Source: Streptomyces sp. L-9-10 (GTDB taxonomy: Bacteria > Actinomycetota > Actinomycetes > Streptomycetales > Streptomycetaceae). From it: a stretch of DNA of 64,000 nucleotides. The position numbers were made by a program, and so were the translations under genes. The DNA lies in the NCBI RefSeq assembly GCF_004151105.1, contig NZ_PHRF01000161.1, forward strand, positions 170,195-234,194, in the 5' to 3' direction. Shown here one piece after another: positions 23,542-32,166 of the stretch. Position 1 is the first letter of the stretch. The number at the start of each line of letters is the position of its first letter. Under the pieces are notes generated by a model. The model saw nothing but the letters and a program-made list of their open reading frames with translations, searched no databases and had not been told where the DNA came from.

Positions 23542-24342
23542 GTGGCACGAAACCTTCAAAACGGTGGTCAGCTCAGGCCGATCGACCTGGCGCGCGGGCA
23601 CGGTCTGTCGACGCAGGCCGTCAGGAACTACGAGGCGGCCGGCATCCTGCCGACCGCCGGTCGCACGGCCCACGGCTACCGCACCTACACCCCGCTGCAC
23701 GCGCGGGCCCTGGGCGCGTTCCTCGCGCTGGTGCCCGGTCACAGCCACCGGACGGCGACGTCGATCATGCGGGCCGTGCACCAGGGCGCGGTCGACGAGG
23801 CGTTCCGTCTCATCGACGAGAGCCACGCCCAGCTGCTCGACGACCGGCGGACCCTTCAGGCCGTGGAGAACGCCCTCCGCGACCTGGCACACACCACGGC
23901 GTCCGAACCCGCCGCGGCGGTGTCCCGGTCCGCGCGGGCGTCAGGGCCGGTGTCCAGGCCGGTGTCCAGGCCGGTGTCCAGGCCGGTGTCCGGGCCCGGC
24001 GGCACGTTCATCGGGCCGCTGGCGGAGGAGCTCGGAATCCGGCCCGCGACGCTGCGGAAATGGGAGCGGGCCGGGCTGGTGCGCCCGCGCCGTGACCCGC
24101 TGACCGGGTACCGCGTCTACGACGAGGCCGACGCACGGGACGTCCGGCTGGCCCACCAGCTCAGACGGGGCGGCTACCCGCTGGAGCGGATCGCCCCGCT
24201 GCTCGCCCAGGTACGGGCGGCCGGCGGCCTGGAGCCGCTGGAGGCCGCACTGCACGACTGGCACGGGCGGCTGTCCGCTCGTGCGCGGGCGATGCTGACC
24301 GGGGCCGCCGAACTGGAGGCGTACCTCCGCGAGCGCGGATGA
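23542..24342 (+). CDS. Two-domain MerR regulator (TioE-like)
   Basis: 266 residues from GTG 23542 (start tentative). Unusual in carrying two MerR-type helix-turn-helix modules: the first at about 10-50 (LARGHGLSTQAVRNYEAAGI, then HGYRTYTPLHA), the second at about 155-200 (LAEELGIRPATLRKWERAGL, then TGYRVYDEADARDVRLAHQL). They are joined by a helix and a flexible PVSR repeat linker encoded by a 12-bp tandem repeat. NCBI-style naming for such proteins is TioE family. Divergent from the esterase across the palindrome. With two DNA-binding modules in one chain, it may bind as a monomer. Confidence 0.85.
   Translation: MARNLQNGGQLRPIDLARGHGLSTQAVRNYEAAGILPTAGRTAHGYRTYTPLHARALGAFLALVPGHSHRTATSIMRAVHQGAVDEAFRLIDESHAQLLDDRRTLQAVENALRDLAHTTASEPAAAVSRSARASGPVSRPVSRPVSRPVSGPGGTFIGPLAEELGIRPATLRKWERAGLVRPRRDPLTGYRVYDEADARDVRLAHQLRRGGYPLERIAPLLAQVRAAGGLEPLEAALHDWHGRLSARARAMLTGAAELEAYLRERG
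23947..23993 (+). repeat. 12-bp tandem repeat in the MerR linker
   Basis: About four copies of CCGGTGTCCAGG, each coding Pro-Val-Ser-Arg, inside the MerR gene. Being in frame, copy-number change would only lengthen or shorten the interdomain linker. Confidence 0.8.
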
Positions 24343-24435
24343 GACTCCGGCCGCATGCCGGGGAGAGGTATGGCCCCGGGGGGGGTGTCGCGGCGCCCGC
24401 TTGCCGCGGGTCGGCGAGCGCCGCAGGCTGGGTTC

Positions 24436-25479
24436 ATGGCTGTTCCCGCGTCCGCCGTCCCCGCCACGGAGACCTACGGCGGCTGGGCCGTCGAGACCCC
24501 GGGGCCGATCAGCACCGGGCGGCCCCTGGTCCGTGTCAGCCGCCGCGTGCCCGCCCCCGGGCCGGGCGAACTGCTGCTGCGGGTGGAGGCGTGCGGCGTC
24601 TGCCGTACGGATCTGCATCTGACCGAGGGCGATCTCGTCCCGCACCGCCCGGCGAGCATCCCCGGCCACGAGATCGTCGGCCGGGTGGCCGCCGTCGGCG
24701 AGGACGTGACGCGGTTCCGTAGCGGCGACCGGGCCGGCGGGGCCTGGCTGCGCGGGACCTGCGGGACCTGCCGCTACTGCCGGGCGGGACAGGAGAATCT
24801 CTGCCCCCGGTCCCTCTATACGGGATGGGACGCGGACGGCGGCTTCGCCGAACTGGCCGTCGTCCCCGAGGCGTTCGCCTACCGGCTGCCGGAGAACCAG
24901 GACCCCGCGCTCCTCGCGCCGCTCCTGTGCGCCGGGATCATCGGCTACCGCTCGCTGCGCCGCAGCGCGCTGCCCCGCGGCGGGCGTCTGGGGCTGTACG
25001 GTTTCGGCGCCTCCGCGCATCTGGCCGCGCAGGTGGCGCTGGCCGAGGGCGCCACGGTCCATGTCCTGACCCGGTCGGCGTCGGCACGTGACCTCGCCAT
25101 GGAACTCGGCGCCTCCTCGGCCGGTGACGCCCGGGACCGGCCGCCGGAGCCGCTGGACTCCGCGATCCTGTTCGCCCCGGTGGGTGACCTGGTGCCGGTG
25201 GCGCTGGAGGCCCTGGACCGGTCGGGCACGCTCGCGATCGCCGGAATCCATCTCTCCGACATTCCGGTGCTCAACTACCAGCGCCATCTCTTCCAGGAAC
25301 GGAATCTGCGCAGCGTCACCTCCAACACCCGCCAGGACGGGTACGACTTCCTCGCCCTGGCCGAGCGCATCGGCATCCGCGTCACCGTCAGCCGCTATCC
25401 GCTGAGCCAGGCCGACCGGGCGCTCGCCGACCTCGCGGCCGACCGGGTGAACGGCGCCGCGGTGCTCGTACCCGACTGA
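24436..25479 (+). CDS. Zinc-dependent alcohol dehydrogenase family protein
   Basis: 347 residues from ATG 24436. A medium-chain dehydrogenase with catalytic zinc ligands in VEACGVCRTDLHLTEG and GHEIVG, and a full structural zinc loop CGTCRYCRAGQENLC. The Rossmann part is LGLYGFGASAHLAAQVAL, where the usual GxGxxG reads G-F-G-A-S-A. LLCAGIIGYRSLR replaces the more common AGxTAY. Reduces or oxidises alcohols with NAD(P)H; substrate unknown. Same direction as, and 93 nt after, the MerR gene, so co-transcription is possible. Confidence 0.88.
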   Translation: MAVPASAVPATETYGGWAVETPGPISTGRPLVRVSRRVPAPGPGELLLRVEACGVCRTDLHLTEGDLVPHRPASIPGHEIVGRVAAVGEDVTRFRSGDRAGGAWLRGTCGTCRYCRAGQENLCPRSLYTGWDADGGFAELAVVPEAFAYRLPENQDPALLAPLLCAGIIGYRSLRRSALPRGGRLGLYGFGASAHLAAQVALAEGATVHVLTRSASARDLAMELGASSAGDARDRPPEPLDSAILFAPVGDLVPVALEALDRSGTLAIAGIHLSDIPVLNYQRHLFQERNLRSVTSNTRQDGYDFLALAERIGIRVTVSRYPLSQADRALADLAADRVNGAAVLVPD

Positions 25480-25553
25480 CGCCGCACGTGGCCGGCTGAC
25501 GCCCGTACCCGACCGGCGCGCACCGCCGCCGCGCGCCCACCCGCCTGCCCGGC

Positions 25554-27962
25554 TCATCCACCGGGCAGTTCGAGCCGGCGCGCGGTGCCGGGAGCGATGA
25601 CGGACTCGACCCCGCCGAGCACCACGCGTACCGGACCGTCGCTCCCGTCCGGCACGGCGATCCGTACCCGCTGGGCGCGGATCCGCAGATCCACGTCCCA
25701 GTGACTGCGGTAGCGGATGCCGACCCCGAACTTCGACAGCTGGGGCAGCGGCGCCGGATCCAGCCACAGCGCGTCGTCACGGGTCTCCAGACCCGTCAGC
25801 CCGCGCTGTACGAAGTCCAGGGTGCCCGCCATCGCGCCGAGGTGGATGCCCTCCGCCGTGGTGCCGCCCTGGACATCCGCCACGTCCCCGGCGAGCGCCT
25901 CCTCGGCGAAGACCCACGCCTCCTCACGGCGGACCCGGGCCAGCACCCACGCGTGGACGAGGGAGCTGAGCGTGGACCCGTGGCTGGTGCGGGCGAGGTA
26001 GTAGTCGACGGTGGCCCGCCAGGAGTCGTCGTCGAGGCGGTGACCGAGCTGTCGGAAGAGCCCGGCGAGTTCCCGGGGCGAGAAGAGATAGCCGAGCATC
26101 AGCACATCGGCCTGCTTGGACGCCTGATAGCGGTTGGCCGTGTCGCCCTCCGCCTCCAGGATCCGGTCCAGCCGCCGGATGTCGCCGTACCGCTTCCGGT
26201 ATCCCTCCCAGTCGAGTTCGGCGAGATCCCCGTATCCGGCGAACTGGCTGATGATCCCCGCGTGGTACGGCACATGGAGCCGGTGGGCGATGTCGTCCCA
26301 GCCGTCCTGTTCCGACGGCGCGAGCCGGATGCGGTCGAAAAGCTGGTGGCGGTGCGCGGGGGGCAGGGTCCGGCAGAGTTCGAGGGCCCGGGTCAGTACC
26401 CACGCGGCGGTGACGTTCGTGTAGGCGTTGTCGTCCAGGCCCGGCACCGTGGCGTCCGGGTAGCCGTCGTGGTACTCGTCGGGACCGACGACACCGCGGA
26501 TGCGGTACCGCTCCAGCGCCGGGTCCCAGACCGCGCTGCTCGCCCAGAACCGCGCGATCTGGAGCAGTGTCTCCGCGCCGTCGGTGTGCAGGAACTCCGT
26601 GTCGCCGCTGGCCTGGCAGTACTGCCACACGTTGTACGCCACCGCCGAGCCGACATGGTGCTGCAACCGGGAGTGGTCGGGCAGCCAGCGGCCCGAGCGC
26701 GGGTTGAGGTGGACTTCCTGGGTCTCCTCGCGCCCGTCGCTGCCGCTCTGCCAGGGGTACATCGCGCCCCGCCGGCCCACACTGCGCGCCGCGTGCACGG
26801 CCGCGGGCAGCCGCCGGTAGCGGTAGCCGAGCAAGGACCTGGAAACCTCCGGGAAGTGCAGGTTGAGGAACGGCAGGACGAACAGCTCGTCCCAGAAGAC
26901 ATGCCCGCGGTACGCCTCGCCGTGCAGCCCTCTGGCCGGTACGCCGGCGTCCAGTCCCGCGGTGTGCGGGGACAGGGTCTGGAGCACGTGGAAGAGGTGC
27001 AGCCGCAGGATCCGGCCCGCCTCGCCGGGCACGTCCAGCGCGGCCTCCCGCCAGACGCGTTCCCAGGCACGGTGGTGCGACGCCAGCAGCCGGGGGAAGT
27101 CGGCGGCACGCCGTACCTCCTGGACGGCGGTGGTCAGCGGGCCGCTGATCGCCGGGTCGCGGGAGGTGTACAGCGCGACCGTCTTGTCGACGGCCACGGT
27201 CTCGTCGCGCCCCACGGGGATCAGCAGCGTCTGGACGGCCTGTCCGGCGGTGAGCCGCGCACGGGGTGGGAGGGCGCGGCGGTCGGTGACGCGGACACGC
27301 GCGGCGAGCGCGATCCTGATGTCGGAGGTGACGGTGCGGCACCGCAGCCACACCACGGTGTCATCGTGCTCGGCGCCGGTGCGCACATGGGTCAGATGCC
27401 GGTTCGCCAGCTCGCTGTAGCGCTCCACTCCCGCGTTGCGCACATCGCCGTCGAGCCCCGACTCCACCTCCACCGTCCCGGCCCAGCCCTCCGCGGTGAA
27501 CGAGGTGCGCTGTGCGGCGAGATGCGGCTCGCCCATGTGCACCAGCCGGGCCTGCTCCACGCGCAGCCGCCGCCCGGCGTCGTCCTCGTACACCGACCAG
27601 CGGGTCAGGGTGCCGTGCCGCAGGTCCAGGCTCTGCCGATGGGTGAGGAGGTGGGGGCCGTCGGGTGAGAGCCACGGTCCCGGTGCGGCTCCCTCGGGGT
27701 GTACGCGGTAGCGCAGCGGCAGCCAGTTGGGCAGATTGACCATGTCCTCGTTCTCGACCTGACGGCCCGCCACGGTGGAGATCAGCCGGTTGTAGCAACC
27801 CGCCGCGTACGTGCCGGGGTAGTGCGCGGGTCCCTCGGAGGTCTCCGACGCGGCGCCGCGGGTGCCGAAGTAGCCGTTGCCCAGCGTGCAGAGCGCCTCG
27901 CGCAGGCGCTCCGCCTCGGGGTCGTAACCCTCGTAGGTCCAGGTCCAGGCGCGTGAGGTCAC
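25554..27962 (-). CDS. Glycoside hydrolase family 65 disaccharide phosphorylase
   Basis: 802 residues from GTG 27962 with AGGAG 6 nt upstream. Domain order is typical: N-terminal beta-sandwich (1-270), linker helices, (alpha/alpha)6 barrel with HVFWDELFVLP (355-364) and catalytic acid E496 in GPDEYHDG, KQAD near 600, and a C-terminal beta-sheet domain. Family knowledge: GH65 enzymes phosphorolyse alpha-linked disaccharides (trehalose, maltose, kojibiose, nigerose) with inversion, releasing beta-glucose 1-phosphate. The gene overlaps a beta-phosphoglucomutase by 4 nt, which would convert that product to glucose 6-phosphate. No sugar transporter adjoins it, so the disaccharide may be made inside the cell. 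Exact linkage specificity is undetermined. Confidence 0.92.
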   Translation of the reverse strand: MTSRAWTWTYEGYDPEAERLREALCTLGNGYFGTRGAASETSEGPAHYPGTYAAGCYNRLISTVAGRQVENEDMVNLPNWLPLRYRVHPEGAAPGPWLSPDGPHLLTHRQSLDLRHGTLTRWSVYEDDAGRRLRVEQARLVHMGEPHLAAQRTSFTAEGWAGTVEVESGLDGDVRNAGVERYSELANRHLTHVRTGAEHDDTVVWLRCRTVTSDIRIALAARVRVTDRRALPPRARLTAGQAVQTLLIPVGRDETVAVDKTVALYTSRDPAISGPLTTAVQEVRRAADFPRLLASHHRAWERVWREAALDVPGEAGRILRLHLFHVLQTLSPHTAGLDAGVPARGLHGEAYRGHVFWDELFVLPFLNLHFPEVSRSLLGYRYRRLPAAVHAARSVGRRGAMYPWQSGSDGREETQEVHLNPRSGRWLPDHSRLQHHVGSAVAYNVWQYCQASGDTEFLHTDGAETLLQIARFWASSAVWDPALERYRIRGVVGPDEYHDGYPDATVPGLDDNAYTNVTAAWVLTRALELCRTLPPAHRHQLFDRIRLAPSEQDGWDDIAHRLHVPYHAGIISQFAGYGDLAELDWEGYRKRYGDIRRLDRILEAEGDTANRYQASKQADVLMLGYLFSPRELAGLFRQLGHRLDDDSWRATVDYYLARTSHGSTLSSLVHAWVLARVRREEAWVFAEEALAGDVADVQGGTTAEGIHLGAMAGTLDFVQRGLTGLETRDDALWLDPAPLPQLSKFGVGIRYRSHWDVDLRIRAQRVRIAVPDGSDGPVRVVLGGVESVIAPGTARRLELPGG

Positions 27963-28747
27963 CCGCTGCTCCTGTTCGCGCCGCTCCGGCACGCTTCCGC
28001 GATCAGCAGCTCTCCGGGGTCGGCGACCACCACATCGGCGCCGTGCCCGCGCAGGTCGGCCGCGCTCGTCGGCCCTGCCGTACGGTCGACACCGATCACC
28101 ACGCCGAACCCGCCGCGCCGGCCCGCTTCGACACCGGCGAGCGCGTCTTCCACGACGGCCGTGTCCCGGGGCGGGAACCCGAGACGGCGGGCGGCCTCCA
28201 GGAAGAGCGCGGGGGCGGGCTTGCCCGGCAGCCGCAGCCTGCGCGCCTCGTCGCCGTCCACCACGGTCCGCAGCAGACCGCGCACACCGGCCACCGTCAG
28301 CAGCTCCGTCGCGTGCCGGGACGCCGAGACGGCGGCGCACGGCACGCGCAGGGCGGTCAGCGCGTGGAGCAGGCGTACGGTCCCGGGCCAGGCGTCGACG
28401 CCGTGCTCGCGCAGCCGGCGGTTGAACAGCTGCTCCTTGCGTGCCGCGACGGCCCGGACGGTGGCTGTTCCCGGTCCGTCGCCGGGGTCGCCGAGGGGCA
28501 GATCGAGCCCGCGCGCGCTCAGGAACGCGACCGCCCCGTCCTCGCGGGACTTGCCGTCGGCATAACGGCGGTAGTCGTCCACCGCGTCGAAGGGCTCCCG
28601 CGCGCCCGCGGCGGACAGGCACGCGTCGAACGCGCCCTTCCAGGCCGCGGCGTGGACTCCGGCGGAGTCGATGATGACCCCGTCGGTGTCGAAGACCACG
28701 GCCCGCACGGAGCGCAGGCACGGTGCCAGGGCCGGCGTGGCGGTCAT
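27959..28747 (-). CDS. pgmB: Beta-phosphoglucomutase-type HAD hydrolase
   Basis: 262 residues using ATG 28747 (an upstream ATG at 28807 adds 20 unconvincing residues). HAD motifs: nucleophile loop VVFDTDGVIIDSAGVH (Asp, with a second Asp two residues on), motif II VSASRHA, Lys in RLPGKPAPALF, and VVEDALAGVEAG. The cap helix region DDYRRYADGKSREDG contains the family substrate loop. Converts beta-glucose 1-phosphate to glucose 6-phosphate. First gene of the operon; its stop overlaps the GH65 start, giving coupled synthesis of the two pathway enzymes. Confidence 0.9.
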   Translation of the reverse strand: MTATPALAPCLRSVRAVVFDTDGVIIDSAGVHAAAWKGAFDACLSAAGAREPFDAVDDYRRYADGKSREDGAVAFLSARGLDLPLGDPGDGPGTATVRAVAARKEQLFNRRLREHGVDAWPGTVRLLHALTALRVPCAAVSASRHATELLTVAGVRGLLRTVVDGDEARRLRLPGKPAPALFLEAARRLGFPPRDTAVVEDALAGVEAGRRGGFGVVIGVDRTAGPTSAADLRGHGADVVVADPGELLIAEACRSGANRSSG

Positions 28748-28859
28748 GGCCCGATCCGTCCGTGCCCGGCCCCTGCGAGGAGATGCCCCATGGACCCATG
28801 GCACCACGGCTCACGGTCGTGAGCACGGCGGGGCCGGGGTCGTTTCCGCCCGGCACGCC

Positions 28860-30050
28860 CTACGGCAGAAGCCTCCAGACCCAGGGGAGCCGGGTGAAGC
28901 GGATGGTGTCGTGATAGGTCCGCTCCCCCGTCTCGTACAGCAGGCCGACGGTCCCTCCACCGGTCTGCACCAGGTCCGAGTAGCCGGCCCGGTCCTCCGA
29001 CACCGTCCACACGGGTCGCCATGACCGCCCGCCGTCCGCGCTGGCCCGCACCTGCATCCGGAGCCGTTCCACGGCGTCCGAGGGGCCGGAGTACAGCAGC
29101 GGCTCGTACCGTGTGAGGCCGCGGACCTGGAGCACACTGCCCTGAACCACGGGCCCCTCGATCCGCGGCTGCGGACGGAACGGGACGGAGAGGGTCAGGC
29201 CGCCGTCGGCGCTGTAGGCGTCGGCCCGGGAGCCCTCGGTCGTACGGTCGTGATCACGGGCGTTGATGTAGACGCGGCCGTCCGGCAGTTCCGTCAGCGT
29301 GCTCTCGTTGAGCGCGAGCGGCTCGTCGGCCCCGGGGCTGAGGTAGCCGACGCGCCAGCTGTGACCGCCGTCGTCGCTGATCAGGGAGTGCGCGCCGCTG
29401 CGGGCCTTGGGGCCCGCGCTGTGGTTCGCGGGGACCAGCAGCCGTCCCCGGTGCGGGCCGTGGCGCAGCGCCACCGCGTGCCCGGGGCCGACCGCGTACC
29501 AGCGCCAGTCCGCGGCTTTGACCGACGCCGTGATGTCCCTCTGCGGTGACCAGCTCAGGCCGCCGTCCGTGCTGCGCTGCACGTACACCCGGCGGACGGA
29601 TCCGGCGACCGCTCCCACCACCACCTGGCGCTTGGTCGCGCCGTCGATCGTCCGGCAGGTCACGAGCACCACGTCCCCGCTGTGCGGGTCGATCATCGGC
29701 GCGGGGTTGCCGACGGTGTCCTTCCTCGCGTCGGCGACCACGTGGAGCGGCTGCCAGGTGCACCCTCCGTCCAGCGAACGCCGGAGGACCAGATCGATGT
29801 CGCCGTCGTCCGCGGCAGAGTCGCGCCGCCCCTCGGCGAACGCGAGCAGGGCGCCGCCCGGCACCTGGAGAGCGGCCGGGATACGGAAGGTGTGGTAGCC
29901 GGAGGTCCCGGACTCGTACGGGACGGAGGGCTCGCAGGACTCCGGCCGCGCGTGTGCCGGGGCTGCGGGCCACAGCGCCATCGCCGTACTGATCAGGAGA
30001 GCGAACAGGAGCGCCGGCGACCGGCTGATTCTGACGGCACGGAGTCTCAT
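28860..30050 (-). CDS. Secreted exo-sialidase (GH33-type)
   Basis: 396 residues with a signal peptide (RLRAVRISRSPALLFALLIS core, cleavage near AHA-RPES). A six-bladed sialidase propeller: YHTFRIPAAL with the FRIP arginine, five Asp boxes (SLDGGCTW, STDGGLSW, SDDGGHSW, SADGGLTL, SADGGRSW), a NESTLTELPDGRVYINARD segment with the Glu and Arg of the site, and DRAGYSDLVQT holding the likely nucleophile Tyr. Removes terminal sialic acid from external glycans. Monocistronic, between a hairpin and the sugar operon. Alternative: another GH33-fold exo-glycosidase. Confidence 0.88.
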   Translation of the reverse strand: MRLRAVRISRSPALLFALLISTAMALWPAAPAHARPESCEPSVPYESGTSGYHTFRIPAALQVPGGALLAFAEGRRDSAADDGDIDLVLRRSLDGGCTWQPLHVVADARKDTVGNPAPMIDPHSGDVVLVTCRTIDGATKRQVVVGAVAGSVRRVYVQRSTDGGLSWSPQRDITASVKAADWRWYAVGPGHAVALRHGPHRGRLLVPANHSAGPKARSGAHSLISDDGGHSWRVGYLSPGADEPLALNESTLTELPDGRVYINARDHDRTTEGSRADAYSADGGLTLSVPFRPQPRIEGPVVQGSVLQVRGLTRYEPLLYSGPSDAVERLRMQVRASADGGRSWRPVWTVSEDRAGYSDLVQTGGGTVGLLYETGERTYHDTIRFTRLPWVWRLLP

Positions 30051-30184
30051 CGCGTCCCTCGGCTGGCGTGGCAGGTGCGTGGGCGGTCCGGGAGGAACAT
30101 AGCGGGATGATCAGCACGCTTCCCGATCGCCACGCGTGCCGGGCCGCCCGCCTGTTGGAGATCGCGGCCCCGTGACCCTTCCCG

Positions 30185-30215
30185 CTCCGGCCCCCGCTCT
30201 CGATGGGGGCCGGAG
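30185..30215. terminator. Hairpin terminator
   Basis: Perfect 11-bp stem (30185-30195 with 30205-30215, CTCCGGCCCCC against GGGGGCCGGAG), 9-nt loop, 35 nt past the stop of the helix-turn-helix gene on the minus strand and before the sialidase start. Likely insulates the two. Confidence 0.65.
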
Positions 30216-30249
30216 GGGGGACGCCTGGAGGAGCGCCTTGAGAAGCGCC

Positions 30250-30744
30250 TTAAGACGTCTCCCCTGCCCCGTCCACCTCCCCCGACTCCCCCGACTCCCC
30301 CGCCCCGTCCGGGTCGGCAGCGGTACGGTCGGCCAGCCGCTCGTACCGCTGCCTCGCCGCCTGCGGAGTGCCGAGGCCCAGACCGAAGGCGATCTCCTGC
30401 CAGGTCATCTCGCGCCCGCGGGCCATCTTGAGGAGCCCGGCCTCCAGTTCGTCCATTTCGCCGCGTGCCAAGGGGATGAGGCTCAGGGCTGCGGTGATGT
30501 CCGCGTGGTCCACCTCCGGCTCGCCGTCATCGGGCCGCGCGGCGCCACTGAGCAGGAACGACACCAGCCTGATGGCCTCGTGCGGCGCGAGGACCGAGGG
30601 ATGGACCTGCCGGCGGCGCTGTTCGTCACTGGCCGCGTGCCGCTCGGCGATGCGGAACAGCGAGGCGGCGACGCGATGCGCGCGCGCCTGCTCGGGATGC
30701 GGGGGCGTGAAGGGGTCGGCGGGCCGACCGGACGTCGATGACAT
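30250..30744 (-). CDS. Small helix-turn-helix DNA-binding protein
   Basis: 164 residues. The recognisable part is the C-terminal third, ARGREMTWQEIAFGLGLGTP followed by QAARQRYERLADR, a sigma-70-region-4-like or helix-turn-helix motif seen in small Streptomyces DNA-binding proteins. The N-terminal half is helical (AHRVAASLFRIAERHA) and the tail is acidic (GESGESGEVDGAGE). Divergent from the TetX-like monooxygenase across a region with two palindromes, so it may regulate it. No ligand domain visible. Confidence 0.7.
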   Translation of the reverse strand: MSSTSGRPADPFTPPHPEQARAHRVAASLFRIAERHAASDEQRRRQVHPSVLAPHEAIRLVSFLLSGAARPDDGEPEVDHADITAALSLIPLARGEMDELEAGLLKMARGREMTWQEIAFGLGLGTPQAARQRYERLADRTAADPDGAGESGESGEVDGAGETS

Positions 30745-30813
30745 GCGACCAGTTTCGGCAATACACGAATCGATGTCAACTATCCGTTGTAAACAATCCG
30801 TTCACATTCATCG

Positions 30814-30847
30814 CGAACTTGTTCGTGACGAACATGTTCGCTACCCT
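30814..30847 (+). promoter_or_regulatory. Promoter with two overlapping palindromes upstream of the TetX-like gene
   Basis: Two 12-bp dyads, CGAACTTGTTCG (30814-30825) and CGAACATGTTCG (30829-30840), lie 15 bp centre to centre. A -35-like TTGTTC (30819-30824) and a -10-like TACCCT (30842-30847), 17 bp apart, overlap them. Repressor binding would block the promoter. Confidence 0.6.
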
Positions 30848-30888
30848 CGGCGGTCAAGCACCACCACGCCCGAAGAGGAGTGATCGAC

Positions 30889-32073
30889 ATGCCGACCCAC
30901 CAGGCCCACCGAACCCACCACCCCATCACCGTCGTCGGCGGCGGACTCGGCGGACTCGTGCTGGCCCGGGTTCTCCATCTGCACGGGATCGAGGCCGCCG
31001 TGTACGAACGGGACGCCTCACCCGACGCCCGGCCGCAGGGCGGCATGCTCGACCTGCACGAGGACTCCGGTCAGGAGGCGCTGCGCGCCGCCGGTCTCTT
31101 CGCGGAGTTCCGCGCCGCCGTCCACCCCGGCGGCGAGGCCCTGCGCATCCTCGACAAGCACGCCACCGTCCGCTTGGAGGAGAGCGACGAGGACAGCACC
31201 GGTGGCCGGCCCGAGGTCAACCGCAACGATCTGCGTGACCTCCTGCTCGCCTCACTGCCCGGGGACACCATTCGCTGGGGTGCCAAGGTGACCGCCGCCC
31301 GCGCGCTCGGTGCGGGCCGTCACGAGGTCACTCTCGGCGACGGCACCACCTTCACCACCGACCTGCTGATCGGCGCGGACGGCGCCTGGTCGAAGCTGCG
31401 TCCGCTGGTCTCCGATGCCGTGCCCCGCTACTCCGGCGTCTCCTTCGTCGAAATGGATCTCCACGACGCCGACACCCGCCACCCCGGCAGCGCCGCCGTC
31501 GTCGGAGGCGGCATGCTGTTCGCCCTGGCCGAGGGGAAGGGCTTCCTCGCCCACCGGGAAACCGACGGCAGGCTGCACTTCTACTGCGCGCTCAGGGCCC
31601 CGGCGGACTGGATCGCCTCCAGCGGTATCGACTTCGCCGACACGGAAGCGGCCAAGTCCCGTCTCCTGGAGTACTTCGACGGCTGGGACGAGCGGCTGCG
31701 CGCGTTCATCGCCGACGCCGACGGCCCACTCGTACCGCGCGCCGTCCACGCCCTGCCCATCGGCCACCGATGGGACCGGATCCCCGGTGTGACCCTGCTC
31801 GGTGACGCCGCGCACCTGATGTCGCCCTTCGCCGGTGAGGGCGCCAACCTCGCCATGCTCGACGGCGCCGAACTGGCCGCCGCGATCGTGGCCCATCCCG
31901 GTAATACGGAGAAGGCGCTGACCGTCTACGAGGAGGCGCTGTTCCCGCGTGCCGAGGCATCCGCCGTGGAGTCCGCCGACAGCCTCGCCCTCTGCTTCGG
32001 TCCCGACGCGCCGCAGGGCCTGATCGACCAGTTCGCTCACCACCTCGGCCGCGCGGACCGATCAGCGGACTGA
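30889..32073 (+). CDS. FAD-dependent monooxygenase, TetX-like
   Basis: 394 residues from ATG 30889, chosen over a GTG three codons upstream because GAGGAG lies 8 nt before it. Group A flavin hydroxylase: FAD loop ITVVGGGLGGLVLARVL, middle motif LLIGADGAWSKLRPLV (DG motif), and GVTLLGDAAHLMSPFAGEGA (GD motif). Length and the EGANLAMLDGAEL helix match TetX-type tetracycline-inactivating or general aromatic hydroxylases. Uses NADPH and O2. Expected to be inducible through the palindromes in its promoter. Substrate not certain; many Streptomyces homologues act on natural products. Confidence 0.9.
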   Translation: MPTHQAHRTHHPITVVGGGLGGLVLARVLHLHGIEAAVYERDASPDARPQGGMLDLHEDSGQEALRAAGLFAEFRAAVHPGGEALRILDKHATVRLEESDEDSTGGRPEVNRNDLRDLLLASLPGDTIRWGAKVTAARALGAGRHEVTLGDGTTFTTDLLIGADGAWSKLRPLVSDAVPRYSGVSFVEMDLHDADTRHPGSAAVVGGGMLFALAEGKGFLAHRETDGRLHFYCALRAPADWIASSGIDFADTEAAKSRLLEYFDGWDERLRAFIADADGPLVPRAVHALPIGHRWDRIPGVTLLGDAAHLMSPFAGEGANLAMLDGAELAAAIVAHPGNTEKALTVYEEALFPRAEASAVESADSLALCFGPDAPQGLIDQFAHHLGRADRSAD

Positions 32074-32100
32074 TAGCGGCCTCCCGACCCGATACGCCAG

Positions 32101-32127
32101 ATGCACCGGATGCACCGGATGCACCGG
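32101..32127. repeat. 9-bp tandem repeat
   Basis: Three copies of ATGCACCGG in the short gap between the converging monooxygenase and kinase genes. No function seen. Confidence 0.8.
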
Positions 32128-32166
32128 ATTACCCGCCCGCCGGCGGTCGGAGCGTGCGCGCGGCTG

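Noticed and set aside
25554..28856. A continuous 1100-residue minus-strand reading frame suggesting a giant fusion protein
   Set aside because: The first 298 residues are Arg/Gly-rich shadow coding across the beta-phosphoglucomutase gene in another frame. The GH65 protein has its own GTG start with AGGAG at 27962.
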